From Ostreococcus lucimarinus CCE9901 (Eukaryota > Chlorophyta > Mamiellophyceae > Mamiellales > Bathycoccaceae), in the NCBI RefSeq assembly GCF_000092065.1, contig NC_009362.1, positions 310,001 through 374,000 of the forward strand: a stretch of DNA of 64,000 bases, in the 5' to 3' direction. This document shows positions 37,692 through 47,805 of this stretch, piece by piece. Under the pieces are notes generated by a model. The model did not search any database and was not told where the DNA came from. It saw only the letters and a list, made by a program, of their open reading frames with translations. Numbering within the stretch: position 1 is the first letter of the stretch; the number at the start of each line of letters is the position of its first letter. The translations under genes were made by a program, and so were the position numbers.

Positions 37692-39515
37692 TTATTCTTC
37701 TTCCTCGCGTTTTTCTTCCTCGGCTTCGACATCCGCTTCCGGTTGCTCGATCTCGGGCTCCGCCGTAGCCTCGACTTCGTCTTCCTGCTCTTCAGCTTCT
37801 TCCACTTCTTGGTCGCCTTCTGCCTCCGGAACAGACATCTCGGCGAGCGTCGGGAGTTCGATGGTCATCGGAGATTCGTCCTCTTCCTCTTCGACGTCCA
37901 TCACAGCGGACGAAGCCGCTCGACCAACTGTGGCAACTGCAGGAGTGAAAACCTTTGAAGCATCCGCAAACAACTCCCCGGGAGATTCATAGCTCGTCAG
38001 CTTGTTGTAGAGCGACCAAAAGAGACCTAAGAAACCAATGAAGGCCAAAGTCTTTTCCCATTCGACCGCTGCGTACGCCAATGCGACGAAACCAACCGCG
38101 ACGGCGCCTTTCTGCACCGGAGTCGACGTCTTGTAACCGGACGAGACGGTAGCCCTCACGGTACCCACTCGCGTTTGAACAAACTGCGAGCCCGATCGCG
38201 CCAACTCGGCCGTCTCTTCGCTCGCCTTATCGAGGATGTTCTTGTCATACGACGGGTTACGACGAATTTTTAAGCCAGTCGATCTCCACGCGTCAAAGTT
38301 ACCTTCCACCGTGAAGCACTTGCGTCCACCCATCGCGGTCACAACCTTTGCGAGCGCCGCCGCATCCGGACCCATAAAGTAGATTTGTGCACCACGTTTG
38401 GTGAGCTTCAGCACGCGCTCGCCGGCGATTTGCAACTCAACCTCACGCGGGTTCGCAGTGACTCGTCGAGTGAGAGCGTCCAATTCCTCCACGGGAACCG
38501 CGGCACCCTTGTCGCGCGCACCCTTTCTTAAATCCGGAACCCCGTCCACTTTGCGATCTTCGAACGAGCGAGTATCGATGAGGAATGCTCGTTTGTTCTT
38601 TTCGAGCTCGTCGTTGATAAACGCCGGCCGTCTCGTGCCGGCGTAGCCGCGAGCCTTGTTCACCGCCCCGCCGGCGAGCGTCGGCACGAAGAGCGCAAAG
38701 ACGCCGAGCGCAATGGCGACATCGGTGTCTTCCTTGGCCAAGTCTACAAGCTTGGCAAACTCGTCGGGCAGCACGCCCTTGAAGGCACTAAACGCACCCT
38801 GAATGCTATCGTTCACGCTCGTCGTCACGCCAGACTGAAGCGCGTTTGCCGCGTCCGTCGCGCCCTTGAGCTGCACATCGAGCGAGGCTTTACCCGCGCT
38901 CAGCGCGTCGGTCGCGCCCTTGAGCTGCACATCGAGCGAGGCTTTACCCGCATTCATCGCGCTCGTCGCACCCTTGAGCTGCCCGTCGAGCGAGGCTTTA
39001 CCCGCGTTCATCGCGTTCGTGGCGCCACTGAAATCAATCTCCGGCACCTCAACCTGCGCGTCGAATTTCGGCAGCTCTGGCGTCTTAAACGCCCCCACGT
39101 CCACGCTCGGCGCTTCGAACTTCGGCGCTTCGGGAAGTTTAAATTCACCCATCTTCGCCTTAAAGTCCGGAATCTCAACGTTTTCCATCCCCTCCGGCGC
39201 CTTGAACGCGCTCGCGAAGTCCCCGCTCTTGAGCTTATCCATCCCGCCCGCCACGACGTCCCCGAGGTCCTCCGCCGCGTCCCCCACGACGTCCATCGCG
39301 CGCGTCGCCGCCGCGTTCGTCCCGTCCGCGACGTCCACGACGTCCGCGATCGTCTCGCCCGCGTCGCCCGTCGCCCGCGTTCGCGTCGTCCGCGCGCCGC
39401 GCGCCGTCGTCGTCGCGCGCGCGCGTCCGATCGCGCGTCCGCGGTCCGCGCTCGCGCGTCCACACCGCGTCGCGCGTCCCGTTCGCGCGGTCGCCGCGGA
39501 CGCCATCGCGCGCAT
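37692..39515 (-). CDS. CAS: CAS, plastid thylakoid calcium-sensing protein
   Basis: 607 residues. Arg/Thr/Ala-rich transit peptide, then a repetitive region (FKAPEGMENVEIPDFKAKMG; three 18-residue repeats such as KGATDALSAGKASLDVQL), a hydrophobic segment (VAIALGVFALFVPTLAGGAV), an inactive-looking rhodanese-like domain (RAFLIDTRSFEDRKVDG..IYFMGPDAAALAKVVTAMGG; no catalytic Cys loop is evident), a second hydrophobic stretch (GAVAVGFVALAYAAVEWEKT) and a long acidic tail. The layout matches CAS, which links calcium to photoacclimation and carbon concentration in green algae. Met 39515 and 39506 are both possible starts. Confidence 0.82.
   Translation of the reverse strand: MRAMASAATARTGRATRCGRASADRGRAIGRARATTTARGARTTRTRATGDAGETIADVVDVADGTNAAATRAMDVVGDAAEDLGDVVAGGMDKLKSGDFASAFKAPEGMENVEIPDFKAKMGEFKLPEAPKFEAPSVDVGAFKTPELPKFDAQVEVPEIDFSGATNAMNAGKASLDGQLKGATSAMNAGKASLDVQLKGATDALSAGKASLDVQLKGATDAANALQSGVTTSVNDSIQGAFSAFKGVLPDEFAKLVDLAKEDTDVAIALGVFALFVPTLAGGAVNKARGYAGTRRPAFINDELEKNKRAFLIDTRSFEDRKVDGVPDLRKGARDKGAAVPVEELDALTRRVTANPREVELQIAGERVLKLTKRGAQIYFMGPDAAALAKVVTAMGGRKCFTVEGNFDAWRSTGLKIRRNPSYDKNILDKASEETAELARSGSQFVQTRVGTVRATVSSGYKTSTPVQKGAVAVGFVALAYAAVEWEKTLAFIGFLGLFWSLYNKLTSYESPGELFADASKVFTPAVATVGRAASSAVMDVEEEEDESPMTIELPTLAEMSVPEAEGDQEVEEAEEQEDEVEATAEPEIEQPEADVEAEEEKREEEE
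38857..39018 (-). repeat. Three tandem 54-bp units within CAS
   Basis: Units 38857..38910, 38911..38964 and 38965..39018 are nearly identical and encode the 18-residue repeat KGAT(D/S)A(L/M)(S/N)AGKASLD(V/G)QL. A diverged fourth start lies at 39019. Confidence 0.9.
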
Positions 39516-39611
39516 TGTCGCCGTCGCCGTCGTCGCGCCCGCGACTCGCGCGCGTTCGTCGCGCGCGCGTGTGCGATCGGTCGACGTCGACCGGCGGACG
39601 GATGGACCGTT

Positions 39612-39629
39612 CCTAAACCCTAAACCCTA
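39612..39629. promoter_or_regulatory. Telomere-like repeat (telo-box) upstream of CAS
   Basis: CCTAAACCCTAAACCCTA is two and a half CCCTAAA units, about 100 bp before the CAS ATG and about 140 bp before the NEMP-like ATG. Telo-boxes (AAACCCTAA) are known plant promoter elements; it could also be an interstitial telomere remnant. Confidence 0.6.
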
Positions 39630-39769
39630 CGTAACTATGTAAGGTCCGTGTTAGACGGCACGACCGACGCGCGCGAGACCGCCGACGCACCGCCGACGCA
39701 CCGCGACGCGACGCGAAGGCGCGCGACGGCGCGAGACCGCGGCGCGCGCCGCGCGGCGCGCGCTCGCGA

Positions 39770-41655
39770 ATGCGCGGCGACGGCGCGACGCGCGCGCGCG
39801 CGACGAGACGAAGGGAAAGAAAAAGGGCGAGGCGCGGCGACGCGAACGGCTTTTTGGGACGAACGCGCGCGCGCGCGGCGCTGGGCGTCGCGCTGGGCGT
39901 CGCGCTCGCGACGCGCGCGGAGGGGAAGAGACGCGATGATGCCGAGGCGCGCGCGAGCGGGCTGCGAGGTGCGGAGGATCGACGCGAGGCGAGGCGAGGC
40001 GGACGATGGGCGCGGACGCGGGCGAGGCGACGACGGAGGCGCGAACGCGAGGAGGGACGGATCGAACGCGCGCGCGGTCGAGCGCGGACTGACGATGAGG
40101 TTTCGCGCGCGGTGTAGATGGAACGGTGCCGACGTCGGTGTACGTCGACGGACCGACGATGGCGATCGAAGGGACGGCGAACGCGCCGAGCGGAGCGGCG
40201 GTGCGGGGACACGCGAGGTGGGACGCGAGGCGGTTGTTTCATGAAGTCGCGGTGAGCGTGCGAGACGTGAACGGGGGATTGAGCGCGTCGCGGTGCGAGT
40301 TGTTTCACGCGTGGACGGTGCCGGTGTTCAACACGACGACGAATGTGACGACGATTGAGTGGAAGAGCGCGCCGGCGACGACGAGACGCGAGCGAGACGA
40401 AGAGAGCGACGCGAGAGCGACGAAGAGAGCGACGACGGTGGTCATCGTCGGACCGTATGAAAAAGGGTATCTGATCACGCCAAAGTGTCGGGGCGTGGGG
40501 AAAGGAGGGACGATCAAGTACGCGGTGTCGGCGACGAGTTCATTTCAGCCGAAACTCGCGGCGCGTCTCGTGGCGGGCGTCGCATTGTTGCTCGTTGCCC
40601 CGGTCGTGGCGAGTTCAGTGACGTGCTTTTACACAGTTGCCATGACACTGTCGACGTTGGCTTTAGTGCTGATCGTAATACATAGATTTTCGCGAGCGAT
40701 ACCCGGGGGTCGGATGGTGAAGCGCACCACCGCGTTTGCGGCGTTTGCGACGTATCACTTTGTGCCTGACGAACAATGGCAAAACATCATGGATATGTAC
40801 TGGAAAATGTCAACAAAACCGATCATGTTGGTGCTAAATTTGATCAAAAGACGTTACGCCAACGCTAGCTTAGAAAGTATCATCGTTGAAGATCCCTGGG
40901 CGCTGTACAGCGCACTGACCGGTTTCGGATTGCTCGTCCTCGGCGCCGGCGTCGGTCGTTGGCTCGTGCAATCCTTCGTCTTGGACGCCGTCACCGGCGG
41001 TGTCGCGGGATCAGTGCGCTCAACTGTGACGATGGTCATTCGCATCGTCGGTTGTGGTTTGATTCAGTTTAGCTCGCGTGATGTACCGTGCGCGACAGCC
41101 ATGGTCGCGTGCGCCGCGACGTATGGCTTGTACGCGCCCGTCGTGCGCGCTTCCGATCGCATCGTCGATGCTGCCGGTCGTTTAGTGCGCCGCGGAGGCG
41201 CAAGTGCTTTGCACGAAGATCATGAGCATCAACTGAGCGATTCAGACTCGGAAGAGCGCGAAGACCAGCTTTTCTCGCTCGGTCTTCGCCGCCGCTCTCG
41301 GCGCCCGCTTCCTCCGACGCTCGATCCCGATCCTCGAACGCCGCCGAGACGCTTGGACGCGCGCACTTTGCGTTCGCCGACCGTCCAACGTCGTTCGTTC
41401 TTCCCCGGGATGTTTTCATGGAGCAACAAGAGCGCGTCCTCGAACGAATTTGTCACCGAAACCGGCGAGGACGATCGGCGTCCTCCCGTCGGCTCCGCCG
41501 CCGCCGCCTTCGGCCGCTTCCTCTCCGCCGACGAGCACGAGCACGCCGGACGCATTAAAACCGACGACGCGTTAGAACAATTAGCCCGCTCGCCCGAGTT
41601 TGCGACCTGGCTCGCGAAGAACGCCCACAGAGTGCGCGTGACTCGCGAGCTCTAG
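39770..41655 (+). CDS. NEMP-like (DUF2215) nuclear-envelope membrane protein
   Basis: Exons 39770..39968 and 40118..41655, giving 578 residues. The second exon has no ATG at its start; CTGAC at 40089 and acceptor GTGTAG at 40117 mark an intron. Donor GTGCGG at 39969 joins in frame to an ATG exon containing a hydrophobic signal-like segment (RAALGVALGVALATRAEG). A lumenal beta-rich region precedes about five membrane segments (LVAGVALLLVAPVVASSVTC, VAMTLSTLALVLIVIHRFSR, ALTGFGLLVLGAGVGRWLVQ and more) and a long polar Arg/Ser-rich tail. The layout fits the NEMP/TMEM194 family of the inner nuclear membrane. Assignment is by architecture, so moderate. Confidence 0.6.
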
Positions 41656-41755
41656 ACGCGCCGACTCGCGACTTCAATGAGACGCACACCCCTCAGCGCC
41701 GCGGACCGAAGAGCGAGCGACGCGACGACCGCGACGCACTTCGCGACGCCCGGCC

Positions 41756-43309
41756 ATGGCGAGAGGCGCGAAAGGAACGACCGCGATCGAGGACCGCGCG
41801 CGCGCGCTCGCGCGCGCCTCCATCGCGCGCGCGGACGCGTTATTCGGCGCCGACCGCGCGCTCGATCGTCCCGGCGGCGGTGCGAAAGATGGCGACGCCG
41901 GTGGCGCGCACGCCGCGCGCGTGCGATTAGGGGTGAAGATTGCGGATGAATACGCGTCCGTGCGCGCGTGGTCGCGGGAGAACGAGCGAGGAGGCGGACA
42001 GAAGGGCGCGACGGGCGGCGAGAGCGGGGCGAGGGACAATTCTTCGGGGGCGAGGGAACGCTTCGACGGCGAGGATGACGCGCGCGAGCGAGTGAAGGAG
42101 GAGAAGAAGCGGAAAAAGGCGCCGAGCGATATAGCGTCGATGATTGACGCGCTGGACGATGAGGATGAGCGCGATGGTGGGTCGCAGGCCGGACCGTCGA
42201 AGGCGTTGGCGGCGTTCCGGGGCGAAGACGCTAAAGCCAACCTGCCGGTGTCCATCTTCGGTAGACACGCAAACGCGGCGACTGGGGCGAATATCGCGAA
42301 GAGATTGGCGAGCGAATGGCCGGAGCCGGAGTGGCGAGCGCCGTGGAAGCTTTATCGTGTGATTTCGGGACACCAAGGGTGGGTGAGATCGTGCGCCGTC
42401 GACCCGGGGAACGAGTGGTTCGTCACGGGCAGCGCAGATCGCACCATCAAGGTTTGGGACTTGGCGAGTGGCAGCTTGAAGCTCACTTTGACCGGTCACA
42501 TCGAACAAGTCACCGGTATCGTGGTGAGCCAGAGGCATCCGTACATGTTCTCGTGCGGTTTGGATAAAAAAGTCAAGTGCTGGGACTTGGAGTACAACAA
42601 GGTGATTCGTAACTATCACGGGCACCTTTCGGGAGTGTATTCGATCGCGATGCACCCGACTTTAGATCTGTTGATGACGGGCGGTCGAGACAGTGTGTGC
42701 AGAGTTTGGGACATGCGCACAAAGAGACAAGTGTACTGCCTCACTGGACACGAGAACACCGTTGGATCCATATTAGCGCAAGACGAGAATCCGCAGCTCG
42801 TCACCGGTTCGTACGACAGCACGGTTCGCTTGTGGGACTTGGCGACTGGTAAAACGATACATACACTGACTCATCACAAGAAGGGCGTGCGTGCTATGGC
42901 GATGCACAAGAAGGAATTCGCATTCGTTTCCGCTTCAGCTGACAACATTAAAAAATTTTCGTGCCACGGTGACTTCATGCACAACATGTTGAGCAAACAG
43001 AATTCCATCGTGAACACGCTGTCTATGAACGACGATGATGTTGTCTTTAGCGGTGGTGATAACGGTAGCATGTGTTTTTGGGACTACAAGTCTGGGCATT
43101 GCTTCCAACAAGAAAAGGCGTTGGTGCAACCCGGTTCGTTGGAAGCCGAATGCGGGATCTACGCCTCCACTTTTGACGTCACCGGTTCGCGCTTGATCAC
43201 GTGCGAGGCCGACAAAACGATCAAGATGTGGAAGGAGGACACCGAGGCTACGCCTGAGAGTGCGCCGATTCTTCCCTTTGCCCCACCCAAGAATATTCGG
43301 CGAAGTTGA
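41756..43309 (+). CDS. PRL1: PRL1/PLRG1/Prp46, WD40 subunit of the spliceosomal NineTeen complex
   Basis: 517 residues. A charged N-terminal region is followed by seven WD40 blades from about residue 205 ([99 protein letters not shown]). The sequence matches PRL1/PLRG1/Prp46 closely. It acts in the Prp19-associated complex during spliceosome activation. Intronless itself. Its stop is 31 bp from the ankyrin gene stop. Confidence 0.92.
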   Translation: MARGAKGTTAIEDRARALARASIARADALFGADRALDRPGGGAKDGDAGGAHAARVRLGVKIADEYASVRAWSRENERGGGQKGATGGESGARDNSSGARERFDGEDDARERVKEEKKRKKAPSDIASMIDALDDEDERDGGSQAGPSKALAAFRGEDAKANLPVSIFGRHANAATGANIAKRLASEWPEPEWRAPWKLYRVISGHQGWVRSCAVDPGNEWFVTGSADRTIKVWDLASGSLKLTLTGHIEQVTGIVVSQRHPYMFSCGLDKKVKCWDLEYNKVIRNYHGHLSGVYSIAMHPTLDLLMTGGRDSVCRVWDMRTKRQVYCLTGHENTVGSILAQDENPQLVTGSYDSTVRLWDLATGKTIHTLTHHKKGVRAMAMHKKEFAFVSASADNIKKFSCHGDFMHNMLSKQNSIVNTLSMNDDDVVFSGGDNGSMCFWDYKSGHCFQQEKALVQPGSLEAECGIYASTFDVTGSRLITCEADKTIKMWKEDTEATPESAPILPFAPPKNIRRS

Positions 43310-43340
43310 TTAGTAGTAGCGATATTAATACAAGTCGTTC

Positions 43341-44357
43341 TCAAAGTTCGTCTTTCACCGCCTTCTTCTTCTCCAGGCTTTCTTTGTGCTGCTTGAACAT
43401 TTGCTTCGTGTCGTAGTCGGCGCGCATCAGATTTGCCAAGGCTTCCACGTCGATACCCCGCTTGTTCTTGATGAAGATGTCCGCGCCGTTCGACATCAGT
43501 CCCCACGCCGCGTGGATGTGATCGCCGCGAATCGCCTTGTGGAGCGGCGTTTCACCGTCCGCGTCTTGCGCGTTCACGTCCGCACCGGCATCGATCAACA
43601 CCTTCACCATTTCGAAGGAGGATTTATGCGCCGCCTCGTGCAGCGGCGTTGTCAAGTTGCCCGTGCTCCGGCGCGCGTTTGGATCTACGGCTTCCGCCTC
43701 GAGTAACGTCTGCATGTAAGGAATGCAATACTTCTTCCACCCTCGCGCCGCGATGTGAATCGGTTGGTACCCTTGATCCGTTTCCTCGATCGGATCCGCC
43801 CCGTGTTCCAACAGCGCGTGCAAAATCGGCACGCTTCCTCGCTGTCCGCACGACCCCGCGTTGAAGTGAATCGCCTTGCCTCCGTACAGTTTCGCGTTGG
43901 TATCCGCCCCGAGTTCGATCACCGTCCGCACGTACGTATCGTTCCCGACCAATATCGCGTGTTTCAGCGCCGTCAACCCACTTCGGTGCAACGGCGCGTT
44001 TATGTCGTGATGATCCGGAAATTTTTCAAATTGATTTCGCAGCTCCTCGTGATCCATGCGATGGCCCACGTGCAGCAGGTTCGCCGGCTTCTCTTCCTCG
44101 GGTTCCGGTTCGGCTTCGCGCGCGTTCGGGTCCGGGACGACGTCGTGTTCGGCGTCGGCTTCGCGACCGCCGAGTCCGTACGTGCGTTGCAGTTCACTGT
44201 ACAGCGAGCTTCGTCCGAATCCGCCCGCATCGACCCGTCGCGCGTGACGCAGCAGCGTCAGCGCGGCGATGACGACGATGACGACGACGCGCGATGGCGC
44301 GAACGCGACGCGCGCGCGACGAAGGCGCGCGTCGCGCGACGACTCGCGGCGCGGCAT
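43341..44357 (-). CDS. ER-lumenal ankyrin-repeat protein ending in KDEL
   Basis: 338 residues. The N-terminus has a basic stretch and a strong hydrophobic segment (VVVIVVIAALTLL) followed by a polar region, fitting a signal peptide or anchor. Ankyrin repeats span about 120-310 (SGLTALKHAILVGNDTYVRT, PIHIAARGWKKYCIPYMQTL, TPLHEAAHKSSFEMVKVLID, ETPLHKAIRGDHIHAAWGLM). The last codons read AVKDEL-stop, a canonical ER retrieval signal. Ankyrin proteins are normally cytosolic or nuclear, so a lumenal one is unusual. Function unknown. Confidence 0.8.
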   Translation of the reverse strand: MPRRESSRDARLRRARVAFAPSRVVVIVVIAALTLLRHARRVDAGGFGRSSLYSELQRTYGLGGREADAEHDVVPDPNAREAEPEPEEEKPANLLHVGHRMDHEELRNQFEKFPDHHDINAPLHRSGLTALKHAILVGNDTYVRTVIELGADTNAKLYGGKAIHFNAGSCGQRGSVPILHALLEHGADPIEETDQGYQPIHIAARGWKKYCIPYMQTLLEAEAVDPNARRSTGNLTTPLHEAAHKSSFEMVKVLIDAGADVNAQDADGETPLHKAIRGDHIHAAWGLMSNGADIFIKNKRGIDVEALANLMRADYDTKQMFKQHKESLEKKKAVKDEL

Positions 44358-44663
44358 CGGTCGCGGTTCGCGATTTTCCTCGCGATCCGAGCGATCGAGG
44401 ATTCGCGGCGCGCGCGCGAAGGGTCGCGAACGAGGCGACGCGACGTGCCGACACGCGATCGCTGGGTGTTCAGTTGTCTTTTTTTTTTTTGGCTCGACGA
44501 AGGAAGGCGCGAACGAGACGCCGTTACAATCTGAGCTAACGCGTGCGTGCGGTGCGCGTCGCGGTGAGTTTACCGCGTGACGACGAACGCGCGCGCGAAC
44601 GAGTGATGGGAAGAATCGCGCCGCGGCGAGGGCGCGGAGACGCGGCGAGAGCCGCGAAGGCGA
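44358..44663. other. Intergenic region between MIC19-like and ankyrin genes
   Basis: 306 bp holding the 3' UTR of the MIC19-like gene and the promoter of the ankyrin gene (both minus strand). A T12 tract lies near 44480-44500. I see no other feature. Confidence 0.4.
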
Positions 44664-45356
44664 CTACGCCGCGGCGGGCTCGCGAGAGACAAACTTTCGC
44701 AGCGCCACGCGACCGCACTTTTTATATTCGTCCACGAGATCGTGGCACGCGGTGACGTTCGCGGCGTTGGCGCCGTAACACGCGCGAACGCTCGCGGCCT
44801 CGACGGCGCACGGCGGCTCGCGCGCGCCGTTGAATGGATCGCGCTCGAGCGCGTCGAGCTCCTCGACGAATCGACGCGTTCGAGCGATTTCTCCCTCCTC
44901 TCGCTTGAGCAATAAATCTCCCACGCGCTCGCTCGCGCGAAGCGCGCCGTCTACATCTGGGTGTCTGCGTCTCACCGCCTCGTCCGCGATCGCCTCGCGA
45001 TGATTCCCCGGCGCGACGCGCGCCGTCGACAACAGGTCCGCCGGCGCGAAGAGCCCGCGCGCCGCCGTCCCCGGTTTCGCCCCGATCCCGCTCGTCGACG
45101 CGCCTCCCCGTTCGCCTCCGCTCGCCGCTCGCGCGTCCCGCTCATTTTCACCGACGTCTTCCCCGCTCGCCCGTCTTCGCGCCCTCTCGAGCTCGCGAAC
45201 CAAGCGCGCCGTAATCTATTCGCCTCGCCGCCGCGCGTCGTCAGTCGTCGCGCCGCGTTCGAACCTCCATCGCGTTCGAGCCTCCGCTCGCGCGTCGCCG
45301 TCCGTTCGGCCGCGCGCGGACGACGACGACGGCACCGTTCGCGTCGTCGGACGCGT

Positions 45357-45411
<55 letters not shown>

Positions 45412-45512
45412 CTTCGCATCGCGCGTCGTCGCGTCGTCTCGCGCACCCGTATCCGCGCCTGCGCGCCCGATCGAGCGTCGTTCGCCCGCGCCGCGCTCTT
45501 CGACGCGCCCAT
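44664..45512 (-). CDS. MIC19/MIC25-like twin CX9C protein of the MICOS complex
   Basis: Exons 45447..45512 and 44664..45215, giving 205 residues. Exon 2 alone has no ATG and is closed by TAG at 45216-45218; CTGAC at 45240-45244 and acceptor GAATAG identify the intron, and donor GTGCGC at 45446 joins in frame to an ATG exon beginning MGASKS, an N-myristoylation signal. The C-terminus carries twin CX9C motifs (Cys158/Cys168 and Cys179/Cys189), the CHCH fold oxidised by MIA40. A myristoylated start plus a C-terminal CHCH fits MIC19/CHCHD3, a cristae-junction protein. Family assignment is moderate; the twin CX9C is certain. Confidence 0.65.
45366..45410. repeat. (CGT)15 microsatellite in the MIC19-like intron
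   Basis: Fifteen uninterrupted CGT units lie inside the intron 45216..45446. On the minus strand they would read as poly-Thr, Arg or Asp codons, which creates a spurious ORF. Confidence 0.95.
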
Positions 45513-45746
45513 GGCCGTCGCGTCGCCGTCTCGCGCCGTCGCGCGCGCGCGCCGCGGTGGCGCCGCGCGCCCGAGATCGAGACTGTGCGTCACACACGGA
45601 CTGAGAATGAAACGAGACTGCGTATCACACACGGACGACGGGATAAGGTCGGACGGTCGTCGCGCGCGCGCGCGCACACGGCGCCGCGGCCTCGGCGCCG
45701 AGCACGGCGCGAGCGATGACGAACGAACGCGCGCGAACGTGAGGAC

Positions 45747-47744
45747 ATGGTGGCGACGGCGCGGGCGACGGCGCGGGCGATAAGGACGCGCGATGGCACG
45801 CGATGGCACGCGAGGGGACGCGCGCGGAGGCGCGCGGACGCGCGACGCGGGACGCGCGCGAGAGGGACGTCGCGCGAGGACGCGGACGTGGACGTGAGCG
45901 GAGACGCGAGCGCGCGCGCGGAGGCGAGGGAAGACGACGAAGCGATTCGAGAGGAACGGCTGACGCCCGAGGATGAACTCTTGGCGAAGATTGAGGCGAG
46001 ACGAGAGGCGATGTTTCGAAGGAGCGAACGGACGAGGGCGACGAACGCTGGGCGCGATGAAGACGGAGTGGATTCGACGATCGATCGGGAGGAGACGCGA
46101 CGGGAGGACGAGCGGGAGGCGACGACGTCTGGGCGAAGACGAGACGAGTCGCCGTCGCGTCGGCGGCGAGTCGCGTCGGCGGCGGAGGATCCGTCGGCGG
46201 TGAGATCGAATGAGAAGCGAATCGAGGGCGATAGCGTCGGTGGTAGAGCTCGTCGAGAGGACACAGAGTTAGTCTGGGTGCTCGAACGTCCGGGTGAGGG
46301 CTGGGGAGAGCAGATTTTGCCAACCATCAAAGCGGAGCGCCGCGCGGTGGAGCGCCCGGCGCCGAGAAGGGCGCTGAGCTCTAGCGAGGAGTTTTTGATA
46401 CGCGAGATCGGCTTGAGTTCGGACGAAGTCGTGGCGGCTTTGAGTGCGGCCGCGGCGTGGCGCACGACGAAGAAGGGCCGAGCGTTGGTAGATAAGCGAC
46501 GCATGCGCCTCGTTCAGCAAAACGTCCTCCCGTGCGCGCAGACGATGTTCAATTTCGGCGCGTCGAAAGAGGATATGGCGCAGATTGTGCGAGATTATCC
46601 CATCGTCTTATCCCTCGACACTTCAACGGCATGGAATATGGATTTTGTGGAGTACGTCGTTCGGCAGAAAACCGAAAGCGGGGGCACGAAGGGTCGCATT
46701 CGAACGAAGGCGTACACAGGACGTCGCCCTACTGTCAAATCCATCTACAGACCCGAAAGAGTTTCCGATCACATGACTGAGTGGATCAGTCAGCAGCGTA
46801 GCGATCGTGACGAAGGTTTACTCAATCAAGAGCAGTTGTACTTACTCGACGCTATCGGATTCGACGCTGATAGATACGTCACGCAAGACATGTTGTTGAA
46901 ACGAAAAGGTAGAAAGGTTTGGGAGAAGTGGTTCGAAGAGCTCATCACTTTTCAGCAGCGCACCGGGCTGACGAATCCACCTTACGAAGAGGGTGTGACC
47001 ACAGGTCTCGGCGCTTGGCTGGAAGAGCAGCGGGAGTTGTACCGCATCGGCGAATTAGTCGATAAGCGAGAGGAGCGCTTGCGCGCGCAGGGCATCGCTT
47101 TTGACTCGCTCGAAGCGCTCGAGGAAGTCAAGAGGTTGAACTCGTTCGTTCGCGATACGACCATCGAACCTGTCGAGAACATACTTGCAAACACGCAGTT
47201 CACGCAGCTTGCTTTAGAACTCCGAGCTTTCCTCAACGAGAATGGGGAATACGCGGAGCCCAACGTCAATTCACCGCTCGGCGTGTGGGTCATCAAGACG
47301 CGCGCCAAAGTGCGAGACGGCACGATTCGCGACGAAGACATGCAGGCTTTAGAGCAACTCAACCTCGATATGGTCTACATCCCGGAAAGTTGGGTTGCGA
47401 TGTTAAACGTTTACGCGGACATGCGTGCGAGGCGCTCGAATTCCCTCGGCGTGGACATCATGAGAGTGAAAGCTTGGCAACGCGAACAGCTCGACCTCAT
47501 GAGGCGCAACGATGGCTCACTCACGCAGGCGCAGGTCAATCGTCTGCGCCACGTAGCCGCGATCGACAACATCGCTGGCTTCGCGTCAAACGCAGTACGC
47601 AGCGCGCGCGAAGAGCGTGCGAGAGAGTTTGCCGAGTTTGAGGCGCGCGTCGCCGCACGCAAGGCACGCTTGGAAGCGCTCGAAAAAGTCAAGCTGTCCA
47701 TTGACGAAGAACAAGACGAAGAACACGAAACGGACAATACTTAG
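45747..47744 (+). CDS. Organellar protein with mTERF-like and helicase-associated (HA) domains
   Basis: 665 residues. The N-terminus (MVATARATARAIRTRDGTRW) is a plausible organelle transit peptide, followed by a charged disordered stretch. Around 205-290 is an mTERF-like helical motif (NVLPCAQTMFNFGASKEDMA, QIVRDYPIVLSLD). Around 320-490 are HA-type repeats (W-EKWFEELITFQQRTGLTNP, GLGAWLEEQRELYRIGELVD), the W-x-LG-x-WxxxQR pattern otherwise found next to bacterial/plastid helicases or in long HA arrays. No helicase motif is present. The combination suggests organelle nucleic-acid binding; exact role unknown. Confidence 0.6.
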   Translation: MVATARATARAIRTRDGTRWHARGRARRRADARRGTRARGTSREDADVDVSGDASARAEAREDDEAIREERLTPEDELLAKIEARREAMFRRSERTRATNAGRDEDGVDSTIDREETRREDEREATTSGRRRDESPSRRRRVASAAEDPSAVRSNEKRIEGDSVGGRARREDTELVWVLERPGEGWGEQILPTIKAERRAVERPAPRRALSSSEEFLIREIGLSSDEVVAALSAAAAWRTTKKGRALVDKRRMRLVQQNVLPCAQTMFNFGASKEDMAQIVRDYPIVLSLDTSTAWNMDFVEYVVRQKTESGGTKGRIRTKAYTGRRPTVKSIYRPERVSDHMTEWISQQRSDRDEGLLNQEQLYLLDAIGFDADRYVTQDMLLKRKGRKVWEKWFEELITFQQRTGLTNPPYEEGVTTGLGAWLEEQRELYRIGELVDKREERLRAQGIAFDSLEALEEVKRLNSFVRDTTIEPVENILANTQFTQLALELRAFLNENGEYAEPNVNSPLGVWVIKTRAKVRDGTIRDEDMQALEQLNLDMVYIPESWVAMLNVYADMRARRSNSLGVDIMRVKAWQREQLDLMRRNDGSLTQAQVNRLRHVAAIDNIAGFASNAVRSAREERAREFAEFEARVAARKARLEALEKVKLSIDEEQDEEHETDNT

Positions 47745-47805
47745 AATAGATGCAAAAGTTTGTAAAACGCTCGCGATACATCATACAAATTCTGTTTAGT
47801 CGACT

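Noticed and set aside
45216-45809. ORF with a poly-Thr run on the minus strand
   Set aside because: It is the MIC19-like exon 1 read on through its intron and the (CGT)15 microsatellite.
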